Shown here: one piece after another, positions 7,490 to 15,900 of the stretch
Layout of the letters: each line of letters starts with the position of its first letter
Position numbering within the stretch: the stretch's first letter is position 1
Origin: Betaproteobacteria bacterium
GTDB taxonomy: Bacteria > Pseudomonadota > Gammaproteobacteria > Burkholderiales > Casimicrobiaceae
Length of the DNA: 61,540 bases
Reading direction: 5' to 3'
Assembly: GCA_016192065.1 (NCBI GenBank)
Contig: JACPUX010000047.1
Span: 1 to 61,540 of the forward strand
The notes under the pieces: model-generated
The model's database searches: none
What the model saw: the letters and a program-made list of their open reading frames with translations, nothing else
Told to the model about the DNA's origin: nothing
Translations under genes and position numbers: made by a program

Positions 7490-8047
7490 CTAACGAGCCA
7501 GAGGCTGATGAAGATACAGCCCAGAACGCCGCACATGGCGCTCTAGCCAACCAATGTTCTCCGGCTCCACCTCAGTCGGAAAGACCGCAATGCACCCGAA
7601 ATCATCGTGTCCAACCAGGACTAACTCGTGCTCTGGAATCAACACGTCAGCGCTCGCGCTTTCGCTCAGCTGCATGGGCAGTTCGTCCTCAGCGTGAACC
7701 TTCCGTAGCGGCCTCGCAATATCGGATTCCTGCTCCTGCGGACGCGCACCGCGTCGGCTAACCCAGTAGCACGACGCACTTTCCGCTATCGAGATCACCA
7801 GCAATCGGAACGAGGCCCTGTAAGATGCACGCAAGTGCTCTGGCGCATCGTCGATCCATTCAACAAGTTCATCCACATTGCGCGCCGCCTTCGGGAACGC
7901 CGAGATGCGCCATGCCAAAATCCGTTGATCGCCGGCGATGAGCTTTTCGTGAAGCGCTGCGAGCGGCACAAATTGCCTGGGCATACGCTCAGATAGCGCA
8001 TGCAAGAACAGACTTTCGCGATCCGATTCGCTATTTTGGAAACCCAC
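7490..8047 (-). CDS. Hypothetical protein, probable immunity protein
   Basis: The 185-residue protein starts at a GTG at 8047 with an AGAGG stretch upstream. It is not a family I can name. Its C-terminal segment (LVGHDDFGCIAVFPTE and RSGLYLHQPL) recurs in a degraded copy at 11201-11474, with 26 identities in 41 aligned positions. The duplicated tail, small size and place in a toxin-cassette array suggest an immunity protein family that expanded here. No toxin frame is visible directly upstream. Confidence 0.5.
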   Translation of the reverse strand: MGFQNSESDRESLFLHALSERMPRQFVPLAALHEKLIAGDQRILAWRISAFPKAARNVDELVEWIDDAPEHLRASYRASFRLLVISIAESASCYWVSRRGARPQEQESDIARPLRKVHAEDELPMQLSESASADVLIPEHELVLVGHDDFGCIAVFPTEVEPENIGWLERHVRRSGLYLHQPLAR

Positions 8048-8132
8048 CTCAGCATCCTCTTACCCGACCACCCGCATTGACCAAGACCGCCTTAGAAACC
8101 AGCTCGACAGTGTCTCGACCAAGACAGATCAG

Positions 8133-9023
8133 TCAACCCGCGACACCGGGAGATCTCATTCGTCTGAGATGTGCGGCGACCTCGTCCACTGTGGGCGCGT
8201 AACCTTTCCGGTTCCGAACCCCGAATTCGCGCAAGGCCGGCATTTTGATCAGAGGAGTAAGGTCGCCGTCCAGAATGCGCGACGCCCCGAAGCTGACTCT
8301 CTGCAGTCGCGTGAGCTTTTCGAGGCCCCTCATCGATGGTATATCAGTCCCCGGAGCAAAGACCAACTCCTCTAGCGTCTGCGCGCCGCAAACCTCTCGA
8401 AGTCCGGACGCCGCTTTCTTGCAAGCCTCTATGCGCAGTATCCGAATGGAACGGGCTTTTTCGATCGGCTCCAAATCGACCAGACTTTTTGCGCTGAATA
8501 TCGAAAGTAAGGCGAGGAGACCAAGATCCTCTATGCCATGAGTCGAAACCAATTTTGGCGCAAATTGCAACTCAAGCTCGCGTAGCCCAACCAACCCGCG
8601 AAAAAAGGCAAGATCCTTGCCCGGCCAGCGCCGAATTGTTGCTCGCTCAATCGTCGTTGTCAGGTCCACTCCCCGTAGCGTCGAACTCCAATCGACATCT
8701 ATCTCGCGCAAATGCATGAGTTTCGACAGATCGAACGGACGGGAGCTTTTCGCATTGCGCGTTTGCAGGATCGCGATATTGGGTAGCCGATAAAGGCTTG
8801 CGAAGTCGAAAGGGTCACAGTACTGGATTCGCACCTCGCGGATCTCTTCGAGACTGGGCAGTTCTATGCCCACACGACAGACGCCTTTGAGTACGAGCCC
8901 AGTCACCCTCTTTTTGCGAACCAACTCGGTAAGCTCCGGCGACCACACCTCCTTGACATCCAGAAAATGGCTTTGGTGGTCGGGGGTCCAGACCCCGTCC
9001 GGAGCAAGCGGTGGGTTCACCAT
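8133..9023 (-). CDS. Leucine-rich-repeat-like hypothetical protein
   Basis: The 296-residue protein has recurring Leu-rich units of about 20-25 residues, such as LMHLREIDVDWSS, LVGLRELELQFAP, KARSIRILRIEAC, LEKLTRLQRVSFGAS and LIKMPALREFGV. This gives an irregular LRR-like solenoid with no signal peptide. The start is ATG at 9023. Cytoplasmic LRR-like proteins occur among immunity proteins of polymorphic toxin loci, and the genomic setting supports that reading. The toxin it might bind is not visible. It could also be an unrelated protein-binding scaffold. Confidence 0.6.
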   Translation of the reverse strand: MVNPPLAPDGVWTPDHQSHFLDVKEVWSPELTELVRKKRVTGLVLKGVCRVGIELPSLEEIREVRIQYCDPFDFASLYRLPNIAILQTRNAKSSRPFDLSKLMHLREIDVDWSSTLRGVDLTTTIERATIRRWPGKDLAFFRGLVGLRELELQFAPKLVSTHGIEDLGLLALLSIFSAKSLVDLEPIEKARSIRILRIEACKKAASGLREVCGAQTLEELVFAPGTDIPSMRGLEKLTRLQRVSFGASRILDGDLTPLIKMPALREFGVRNRKGYAPTVDEVAAHLRRMRSPGVAG

Positions 9024-9104
9024 TAGATACCTTCTGTCCTTGGTCGGACCAGGATCATCTTCAGTGGCACCCCCCGAAAGCGCCGCTCAGGGCTGGTGCA
9101 GTCC

Positions 9105-9542
9105 TCAGTCACATTCAAGCCGCGGGGCGGGCACAACTCTCGAATCGATAACCACGGTTGCGCGAAAGTTGGGGAAGTAGCAGGGCGTCACCTCAATGCG
9201 AGGGAACATGGATGGTCTTGAAAATATCCCGATCTCGTAGTCAATTCGCTCGGGGCGATTCTGCTGACGGAGAGCAAGACTAGTCAACAGCACCGAATCA
9301 AAGCCCATGCGCTCGATGACTACCCAGGTCGCGCGCCCCTCGTCCCGCATCTTCCGGATGCAGGCCATTTCAGGCGCACCACTGTCACCAATCCCAATCC
9401 GTCCACACCGCTGCGCTCCGATTCCAACCTTGGCCACCGTATAGACTTCCAGCGCAAGTCCGGTGTAGACAAAGGCCAGGCCGCCCGCAACGAGCGCAGA
9501 CGCGAGCCCTAGAACAAGCGTAACCCGGAAAGGCGTGCTCAT
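9105..9542 (-). CDS. Hypothetical protein with N-terminal membrane segment
   Basis: The protein has 145 residues. Positions 7-30 (VTLVLGLASALVAGGLAFVYTGLA) form a single hydrophobic segment, so it is probably a membrane-anchored or exported protein with a C-terminal extracytoplasmic domain. Four to five Cys residues follow (RCGR, ACIRK, PCYF, LECD), possibly disulfide-bonded. The ATG at 9542 is 2 bp after the stop of the preceding small frame, suggesting coupling. No family recognised. An immunity protein against a periplasm-acting toxin is possible. Confidence 0.5.
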   Translation of the reverse strand: MSTPFRVTLVLGLASALVAGGLAFVYTGLALEVYTVAKVGIGAQRCGRIGIGDSGAPEMACIRKMRDEGRATWVVIERMGFDSVLLTSLALRQQNRPERIDYEIGIFSRPSMFPRIEVTPCYFPNFRATVVIDSRVVPAPRLECD

Positions 9543-9544
9543 AT

Positions 9545-9739
9545 CTACGCGAGAGTCAGGACTTCGGCTGGCATGGCGTTAAGTTCGGCGGCAAGCAACC
9601 CCATTTTACACTGCGGCAACCCGATGGTGTCAGGCGCGGTGGTCTCGATGATCGGCCGCCCGAAAGAGTCGTGAGCGTAGCGCGGGAGCCGGGTGCCGGT
9701 TTCATCTTCCACCGAGATCTGCCACTCCGCGTAGCACAT
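9545..9739 (-). CDS. Small hypothetical ORF coupled to the downstream membrane protein
   Basis: The 64 codons begin at ATG 9739. The frame is open further upstream to about 9890 without a better start, so it may be the end of a longer broken gene. The peptide contains EWQISVEDETGTRLPRYAHD and ends in LNAMPAEVLTLA. It is not recognised. Its stop lies 2 bp before the next ATG. Confidence 0.35.
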   Translation of the reverse strand: MCYAEWQISVEDETGTRLPRYAHDSFGRPIIETTAPDTIGLPQCKMGLLAAELNAMPAEVLTLA

Positions 9740-9918
9740 ACATTCGAAACGGATAGGAGTTGCGTCAGCAGGATCCCCAGAAAAGCGACTGCGCGCGCTG
9801 GGCGGAGCACAGCCGGCACCGTTTTTCCTCCACCGCTTTTTCTCGGACCCGCGAATTTGCGAATTTGCCGGATTTACGTTGCTGACTTACGTTTGATCCT
9901 GCGGCTGGTTTCCGCGCC

Positions 9919-10488
9919 CTATTCACATGCCTTCCCATTCCTAGCAGCCCAAGCAATGAACTCCTGTACCCCGGTGCGCCGCGCCATCGTAATTGCCGTT
10001 CGTCCATCATCCGTTCGATCGCACACACTGGCGCCCCTATCAACCAATAACTCCGTGACACCAAGGTGTCTCTTGTACACAGAAAGATGAATGGGCGCGA
10101 ATCCGCTCGTGGCCGTCTTTTTCCCCACATTAGCTCCGGAATCCAAGAGCAGCTTTGCAATTTCCAAGTGGCCGTAATAGGCAGAGATATGCAATGGCCC
10201 CTCTGAATCACGGGTCGTCAAATTGACATCAGCCCCCCGCTTCCAGCAGCATCTTTACTACCTCATGTTGCCGCGCTCTGCGGCCTTGTGCAGCGCTGTC
10301 TCGCCAACGGGCTCTTGCTGCGCATTGACGTTGATGATCCTCCTCGACGCGATGATCTTGCCGACTCTGGCGGTGTCATTCGCTCGCGCAGCATCAAACA
10401 ACTCCACTTCTGCGCTCGGCGGACTAGAGCACGCTCCTACGAAAGCATGCAAAAAAACAATCGCGAAGCCGCGATAGGCAGTCCACAT
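9919..10488 (-). pseudogene. Ankyrin-repeat lipoprotein with two compensating frameshifts
   Basis: The start at ATG 10488 gives MWTAYRGFAIVFLHAFVGAC, a lipoprotein signal with the Cys at residue 20. Ankyrin-like repeats follow: ALHKAAERGN, then PLHISAYYGHLEIAKLLLDSGA, HLSVYKRHLGVTELLVDRGA and a short C-terminal unit. Between 10222 and 10258 the frame is lost and regained. The expected NHEVVKMLLEAGADVNLTTRD is present only if one C is added near 10257 and one G is removed from the G run near 10235. The two indels cancel. This is either a real broken gene or two sequencing/assembly errors. Ankyrin proteins commonly act as immunity or scaffold proteins in such loci. Confidence 0.7.
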
Positions 10489-10655
10489 ATCCTTGGCTCC
10501 CAATCCGTCCCGATCTCAGCTGCACCCGGCAGGAGTGCACCCACCTGCCTCCTTCTGCCCTGCGGCCAAATCGAGCATTGGCGGAGAACCCGGGAGTATT
10601 CCCCGTCCCGCTTGTCGGAATCGACCACCGCACCAAGACGACTTCGCGCCCCATT

Positions 10656-11101
10656 TCACGGATTCCGGAGAACCGCAAGATCGCGCTCGTGCGTCGAAAT
10701 CACGCACATCTTGCAGTCGCGCGCAACAATCCATGCGTCGATTCTGCTATCAAGTAGCATCTGCACAAACTTGCCACAGGTGCCGGCCAGCGCTTTCTGT
10801 CGGCTCGGGTCGAGCACTAGCGCCACTGCCTCTCGATCGGCATAGACCAGCGCGGCTTGCGAAAAGGCACACCAGGAATGAAATCGTTCAATCTCGACCC
10901 CGTCGCGGCGCCGCGCTGGATCAAGGAATTCAAAAGGAGTAAGCCTCGCATATCCCTCCCCTTTGCGAAGCACCTCGACCCACCGACGAGCTCGCTCCGG
11001 CACCAGAAAGCTCGTTGCCGCAGAATATAGCGTCTCCAAGACCTCCCCTGACGCACGGGGTTTGTTGTCTTGACAAGCCCTCCCGCCCCTTCGGTGCTCA
11101 T
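10656..11101 (-). CDS. Hypothetical protein, start uncertain, possibly frameshifted
   Basis: The frame ending at 10656 encodes about 130 plausible residues, including LYSAATSFLVPERARRWVEV, FHSWCAFSQAALVYAD and MLLDSRIDAWIVARD. It has no ATG of its own. An ATG at 11101 lies in a different frame and would join only with a one-base shift in a CCCC run near 11060. A TTG near 11041 is the alternative. Upstream, the frame runs into the degraded immunity tail. Family unknown; a degenerate immunity gene fits the setting. Confidence 0.35.
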
Positions 11102-11200
11102 GCAAATCCGCGTGATCGCGGCCGTCGCCCGAGGGCTGTCGCGCGCCGCTCTCAATCGGCGGCATAGCGGCGGAGCTTGGTGGGCGTTTTCCGCGTTGCA

Positions 11201-11474
11201 ATTTGCCGTCCAAGGGTTCATGCAAATACAGCCCGGAACCTAGCACATGCCTGTCTGGCCAATCAACATTCTCGGGATTGGACCGCGCCGGGAAAACAGC
11301 GATGCGCCCGAAGTCGTCTTGCCCAAGGAGTGCCAACTCATTTTCGGACGGCGCCCTACCGAGTCGGCGGACCAGTGCAGGTTGGCGTCGAGCGCGCTTT
11401 CGGGTGTTCCGGTTGCGCGGCCAAACGCAGCGACTATTCTAAGCGGTTGACGGCGTAACCTGGCCGCGCACTGC
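11201..11474 (-). pseudogene. Degraded paralogue of the 7490-8047 immunity gene
   Basis: One frame reads ELALLGQDDFGRIAVFPA and GSGLYLHEPL, clearly related to the tail of the 7490-8047 product. The preceding part is recognisable only in another frame (QPLRIVAAF, TPESALDANLHW against RPLRKVHAED, LSESASADVL). So the copy is frameshifted near 11345 and lacks its N-terminal half. Confidence 0.5.
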
Positions 11475-11480
11475 CCCCCG

Positions 11481-12302
11481 CTACTGCCCACCCCCCAGCC
11501 TCGGCGCCGCCACCACCTTGGCGTTGAGCAAGAGCTTGCCGAGTTCTTTTTGCTCCTCGGCGCCCATGGTGGTGGGCGTCTTGCTGCCCGAGAGCAGCTC
11601 GATGCCCAGGCCCTTCACGCTTCCCGCCATGCTCGACTGCTTCTCTTTGCTGGCGAGGCCACCCAGGAGAACGTAGTAGTCGGTCTCGCCCTTGAATTGC
11701 AGCACTTGCGCGCTGGGCAAGCCGGCCGGCGTACCCGCTTGCCCGGCGAGCGCCAGGTTGAGCTTGGTGGCGGTGCTCAGGGCCTTTTTCTGATCGGACG
11801 TCACCCCCACCACATAGGCGTAGGGCGTGCTGAGCGTCTTGCGGCCCAGCGCCGCGGCCACGGCATCGCCGAAGCTGGGTTCGTAGGAGCTGCGGTTGAC
11901 CACCCGGGCTTGCGTCGCCGCCGCCGGAGGGCTCGCCGGGGCGGCCTCCTGGGCGTGCGCGCTGGGCACGAACCACCCGCCCAGGCGCGGAATCGCCGGT
12001 GTGTCGGCCGGCGGCGGCTTGATGGGCTGGTTGGCGATGGCCAGCAGCACCGAGGGCGCGAGCAGGCCGAGCAGGAAAGCACTCTTGCGCATCTTGGCCG
12101 GGGGCTCGTCATGATCGCAAAGAAAGACCGCGGTGACGCTGCCTAGAATCATGTAGCAGAAATAGGTGAGATAGGCCGCCTGCGACTCGACGGAAAAGAT
12201 GCTCGCCAAATAAAACTTGGCATCGATGAGCTTGAGGAGCGCCAGCGCCAGCCCGCCCAGCGCTCCGATCAAGGCCTTGTGCCACCATTGCGTATCGCTC
12301 AT
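11481..12302 (-). CDS. Membrane protein of unknown function with C-terminal soluble domain
   Basis: The protein has 273 residues. Hydrophobic segments at about 9-25 (ALIGALGGLALALLKLI), 43-62 (AAYLTYFCYMILGSVTAVFL) and 75-90 (AFLLGLLAPSVLLAIA) suggest three membrane spans. A Pro/Ala-rich linker and a soluble domain follow, rich in GVTSDQKKALSTATKLNLAL-type helices. I know no family. The gene lies downstream of the papain-like peptidase on the same strand with an 83-bp gap, so the two may be co-expressed. Start is ATG 12302. Confidence 0.7.
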   Translation of the reverse strand: MSDTQWWHKALIGALGGLALALLKLIDAKFYLASIFSVESQAAYLTYFCYMILGSVTAVFLCDHDEPPAKMRKSAFLLGLLAPSVLLAIANQPIKPPPADTPAIPRLGGWFVPSAHAQEAAPASPPAAATQARVVNRSSYEPSFGDAVAAALGRKTLSTPYAYVVGVTSDQKKALSTATKLNLALAGQAGTPAGLPSAQVLQFKGETDYYVLLGGLASKEKQSSMAGSVKGLGIELLSGSKTPTTMGAEEQKELGKLLLNAKVVAAPRLGGGQ

Positions 12303-12385
12303 GTGCTACTCCTTGGCAGCGCCGGAAGCGCGCAGCACCGTGCGCGCACCAAAGGCTCCGGGCCGCGTTGCGGCGCTTGCCGAGC

Positions 12386-13309
12386 TCAGTAGAACTGGTC
12401 GGAGTCGACGTACTCCATCTTGATCAGCGACCAGAAATCGAGCGCGATGTTCTTCAGCACGTACTCGTAAGGCAGCCAGCCGTAGCCCTGGTCGCCCCAG
12501 CCCATGCCCCAGGAGTTGCGGATCAGGAGCGCGCCCTTGGTCTTCTTGTTGTCGGCGGTGTTGCTGATGCTGCGTTGGTCGTCGTAGCCCACGGCTACAA
12601 CGGCATGGCCCCAGGCGGGGTCGCCCTCGAGCTCCTTCTTGGTGGGGAAGGGAATCTCGCCCGGCGCCGCGGTGGACTCGAAGGAGCTGTAGCCGAAAAA
12701 ACCCAGCACGGAGGGCAGCCCCATGGCGAGATAATTCTTGACGCTTTCGAGCACTTGCGCACGCGGCGGGTTCTTGGCGATGGGGTCGTGCGCGAAGTAC
12801 TTCAACGCCTCGTAGTTGTCGGCGATGGCATAGACGAAGGTGGGAGGCTCTTTGTCGAAGGCCGGAGACTGGTCGGTATAGGGCCAGTAGCGCTCTGCCG
12901 GCACGCCGCAGAGGGTCAAGGCGCCCATGGTGTTGCGCAGCCAGGCGCCGGTGTCGCCGGTGACGCCAATGAGGTTGCGGGTGGTCTTGTAGACAAAGAG
13001 GCGGGAAGCATCGAGGTGTTTGCCAAAAGCGCGGCGCTCCAGGTATTCAACCATGCCGACCGCGGCGTGCGCGGTGCAGGACCCGAGCTGACCCTGGTTT
13101 TCGATCGGGCTGCATCCGGCGCGCAGATCGACCTTGCCGGGCGGCGCCTTGCCGAGTTTGCTGCGCTTCTTGAGCCGTTCAGCGATGGGTGCCACCTTCG
13201 GGTGGCGATCGGTGTAGTCGCGTGGATCGAACATGGGCGGGAGCCACCCGGTACCGACTGAGCAGCCGTTGGCGAGTGTGAGCAATGCGCTATTGAGGGT
13301 TTGCGGCAT
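12386..13309 (-). CDS. Papain-like (family C1) cysteine peptidase
   Basis: The 307-residue protein has the complete C1 catalytic set: oxyanion Gln72 and nucleophile Cys78 in NQGQLGSCTAHA, His235 in AWGHAVVAVGYDD, and Asn265 in IRNSWGMGWGDQGYGWLPYEY. There is no long inhibitory propeptide and no clear signal peptide, so the site of action is unknown. C1 peptidases are uncommon in betaproteobacteria. Others are known from phage-like, toxin or envelope contexts. It sits at the downstream end of the envelope cluster, 190 bp after the ABC ATPase gene. Cleavage of an envelope or toxin-related partner is possible but not shown. Confidence 0.88.
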   Translation of the reverse strand: MPQTLNSALLTLANGCSVGTGWLPPMFDPRDYTDRHPKVAPIAERLKKRSKLGKAPPGKVDLRAGCSPIENQGQLGSCTAHAAVGMVEYLERRAFGKHLDASRLFVYKTTRNLIGVTGDTGAWLRNTMGALTLCGVPAERYWPYTDQSPAFDKEPPTFVYAIADNYEALKYFAHDPIAKNPPRAQVLESVKNYLAMGLPSVLGFFGYSSFESTAAPGEIPFPTKKELEGDPAWGHAVVAVGYDDQRSISNTADNKKTKGALLIRNSWGMGWGDQGYGWLPYEYVLKNIALDFWSLIKMEYVDSDQFY

Positions 13310-13500
13310 GGCAACCTCCGGCGAAACGTGGCGGCCGGCGGCCCGCCGGGGGCCGCAGCCCGGAATGCGACGCGTCGTGCGCCGCAGCTTGGTTACAGAC
13401 TACGCGCGCACGCGGTCGGCCGCTACGGACCATTGCGGCGCGCAAATACAGACTGTTCGGCAAATCCTGCCGGCAGCGCAGGAATCAGCTTGGCGCCCGA

Positions 13501-14409
13501 TCAGCTCGGCACGCGCGCGACGCGCCCCGCATGCTCCTCGGCGGTCAGCGTCTGGAAGGAATCGGCATGCCGCAGGTTGAACTCGGTGACGTGGCGCAGG
13601 TGCTCGGGATCGAAGCCGACGCGCCGGATTTCCTCGACCGTGTCGAGAAATTCGGGGCTGGTTTTCACCTTGGTAGAGTAGATCGCGTTGGGCAGGGGGT
13701 AGTCGCCCACGATACGCGAGCCGCGCGGCGCAGCCTGGCCGCGGTCGTCGGTGTAATGCTGGGAGAGCACCAGCACGCGGGTGCCCACGAAAACCGCTTC
13801 GTGCATGTCGTGGGTAACCAGAAAGACGGTCATGCGGTGCTGGTCCCACAGTTCCAGCAGGAACACCTGCATGTCTTCGCGCGTGTCGGGGTCGAGCGCA
13901 CCGAACGGTTCGTCCATCATCAGGACGCGCGGTTTCATGATCAGCGCCTGGGCAATGGCCACGCGCTGCTGCATGCCGCCGGAGAGTTCATGGGGATACT
14001 TCTCGGCGTGCCCGGCCAGACGCATGCGTTCGAGATAAGCCATCGCCTCGTCGCGGAATTCCCGGCGCCGCCGCCGCGCCTCGAACCAGCCGCAGCTCAG
14101 GCGCTTGCCCAGGAGCACGTTGTCGAGCACGGTGAGGTGGGGGAACAGCGAATACTTCTGGTAAACGATGCCACGATCCGGCGCGGGCGGCCCCACCGGC
14201 TGGCCATCGACCAGCACTCGACCGGCGCTCGTCACCTCCTGCCCGAGAACGATGCGGAACAGCGTGGATTTGCCGCAGCCGCTAGGCCCCACCAGGGAAC
14301 ACAGTTCGCCCTCACGCACGGCGAGGTCGATGTTTTCCAGTACGAGCTTAGGGCCGTAAGATTTGTAGACGTCTTCGAGGTGCAGGCGCATGGCGCGCGG
14401 GGGGGTCAT
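13501..14409 (-). CDS. ABC transporter ATP-binding protein, nitrate/taurine type
   Basis: The ATPase has Walker A (GPSGCGKST), Q-loop (VYQKYSLFPH), signature LSGGMQQR, Walker B (VLMMDEPFGALD) and switch His (VTHDMHEA). It matches the SsuB/TauB/NrtD group. A C-terminal extension of some 70 residues follows. The start is either ATG 14409 (MTPPRAMRLH) or ATG 14391 (MRLHLEDVYKSYG). The second fits family N-termini better; the first is the longest credible form. The frame stays open upstream only because the 111-bp repeats contain no stops. It should power the permease encoded at 14855-15691. Confidence 0.9.
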   Translation of the reverse strand: MTPPRAMRLHLEDVYKSYGPKLVLENIDLAVREGELCSLVGPSGCGKSTLFRIVLGQEVTSAGRVLVDGQPVGPPAPDRGIVYQKYSLFPHLTVLDNVLLGKRLSCGWFEARRRRREFRDEAMAYLERMRLAGHAEKYPHELSGGMQQRVAIAQALIMKPRVLMMDEPFGALDPDTREDMQVFLLELWDQHRMTVFLVTHDMHEAVFVGTRVLVLSQHYTDDRGQAAPRGSRIVGDYPLPNAIYSTKVKTSPEFLDTVEEIRRVGFDPEHLRHVTEFNLRHADSFQTLTAEEHAGRVARVPS

Positions 14410-14854
14410 GGTGGACCTTCCCCCCATCCCCCTTCCCGAGGAAGGGGGTGAGTACGGTTCGCGGGCGGTGCCCGCTCCGGTGTCTGGCTTGCGCGCCCTT
14501 GGGGCGGCCCGGCGGGGGCTGGTGGACCTTCCCCCCGGCCCCCTTCCCGAGGAAGGGGGTGAGTACGGATCGCGGGCGGTGCCCGCTCCGGTGTTTGGCT
14601 TGCGCGCCCTTGGGGCGGCCCGGCGGGCGCTGGTGGACCTTCCCCCCGTCCCCCTTCCCGGGGAAGGGGGTGAGTGCGGTTCGCGGGCGGTGCCCGCTCC
14701 GGTGTCTGGCTTGCGCGCCCTTGGGGCGGCCCGGCGGGCGCTGGTGGACCTTCCCCCCATCCCCCTTCCCGGGGAAGGGGGTGAGTACGGTTCGCGGGCG
14801 GTGCCCGCTCCGGTCTTTGGTTTGCGCGCCCTTGGGGCGGCCCGGCGGGCGCGC
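14410..14854 (-). repeat. Tandem array of a 111-bp repeat, four units
   Basis: The motif GTGGACCTTCCCCC recurs at 14411, 14522, 14633 and 14744, an exact 111-bp period (37 codons), with a few base differences per unit. Each unit contains a palindrome of the form CCCCCTTCCC-GAGGAAGGGGG. The array fills the gap between the permease stop and the ATPase start exactly. The same unit occurs at 61299-61540. Because the period is divisible by three and stop-free, long false ORFs run through it on both strands. Confidence 0.95.
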
Positions 14855-15691
14855 TCATGTGTTCCCCCCGGCCAGATACCAATGAAAACGCCATTGCACC
14901 AGTCGCTTGAGGGCGAAGTCCATGAGGAAACCCAGCAAGGTGACCCACATCACGTAGGGCAGGATGATGTCCATGGCGAGGTAGCGCCGCACCAGGAAAA
15001 TGCGATAACCCAGGCCGTCGGTGGCGGCGATGGCCTCCGAAGCGATAAGGAAGAGCCAGGCCGCGCCCAGCGACAGCCGGGCCGTATCGATCAGCCGCGG
15101 CAGAATCTGGGGCAGCACGATGCGATAGATCACCGCCATCTGTGTCGCACCCAGCGTGAGCGCCTTGGTAATCTGCTCGCGAGGCACGCGCTCGACGGCG
15201 AGAAAAATATCGCGTGTGATGACCGGACAGACGCCAATGAAAATGAGCACCACCTTGGCAAGTTCATCGACACCGAAAACGATGAAAATGATCGGCAGCA
15301 CCGCCAGCGGCGGAATCATCGACACCACCGTGACGAAGGGCGAAAACAGCGCCCGCACGCGCGGCAGGAGGCCCATGTTGAGCCCTGCCAACAGCCCGCA
15401 CAAGGCGGCGAGGCTCACGCCCACGGCAAGCCGCAAGAGGCTCGCCAAGGTATCCTGCCAAAACACATAGTGCTCGGAGTGTGGATCGGGGCGCAGCGCC
15501 AGCCGCGCCATCGCCTCGCCCATCTGCGCAAGGCTGGGCAGGAGCTTGTCCTGAGGGTTTTCTTCCAGCCTCAAGTGCGAGGCGTAAAAATAAACCGCCA
15601 GCAGGATGACAAAAGGCAGCGCCGCCAGCAACCAGCTCGCGCGGGGCGAAACCTGGGCGTGCAAGCCACGGCGGCGGGAGTTCATGTCCAC
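14855..15691 (-). CDS. ABC transporter permease, nitrate/taurine type
   Basis: The protein has 278 residues and about six membrane spans: one near 19-37, then a core from about 80 to 265. The EAA-like loop is visible as ITKALTLGATQMAVIYRIVLPQ. This is a SsuC/TauC-type (BPD_transp_1) inner-membrane permease. Start is ATG 15691, or 15685 two codons later. It should work with the ATPase downstream and the binding protein at 16065-17099. The 445-bp repeat array separates it from the ATPase gene, and a MITE-like element separates it from the binding protein. Confidence 0.9.
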   Translation of the reverse strand: MDMNSRRRGLHAQVSPRASWLLAALPFVILLAVYFYASHLRLEENPQDKLLPSLAQMGEAMARLALRPDPHSEHYVFWQDTLASLLRLAVGVSLAALCGLLAGLNMGLLPRVRALFSPFVTVVSMIPPLAVLPIIFIVFGVDELAKVVLIFIGVCPVITRDIFLAVERVPREQITKALTLGATQMAVIYRIVLPQILPRLIDTARLSLGAAWLFLIASEAIAATDGLGYRIFLVRRYLAMDIILPYVMWVTLLGFLMDFALKRLVQWRFHWYLAGGNT

Positions 15692-15900
15692 GAGGGCCTA
15701 GCCCCAAACCGGCAGGGCAGGAATCAAAGAAGAGCGCCTGCCGGTAGCATTTGGCGAACAAACCTTCAGACGAACAAGGGGAGAAGCCCCTTGGATTGCC
15801 CCCGCCAGGGACAAGGGGGCAAGCCCCCTGGTAAGTGCCCCCAAACCGGCTCTTCGAACCATCTCATCTCCAGGAGTGTGAACGCTTGAGACCTGGGTGA
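15692..15900. other. Intergenic stretch with GC-rich inverted repeats
   Basis: No gene is seen between the permease start and the MITE-like element. The stretch holds several short inverted repeats built on GGGGGC/GCCCCC (around 15785-15845) and a repeated CCAAACCGGC at about 15713 and 15841. These may be terminator or processing structures, or decayed repeat units. Confidence 0.4.

Noticed and set aside
13310..13500. A small gene between the ABC ATPase and the peptidase
   Set aside because: Open frames there are short and GC-driven, with no ribosome site or recognisable residues.
14410..14854. CRISPR array
   Set aside because: Units are contiguous and 111 bp long, without unique spacers. 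No cas genes are near.
14406..14948. Minus-strand ORF made of HPLPREGG-type repeats
   Set aside because: This is translated 111-bp repeat, a known kind of annotation artefact, not a repeat protein.
14390..15889. 499-codon plus-strand ORF across the repeat array and permease gene
   Set aside because: The repeat period is divisible by three and has no stops, and the rest is antisense to the permease. The composition is not protein-like.
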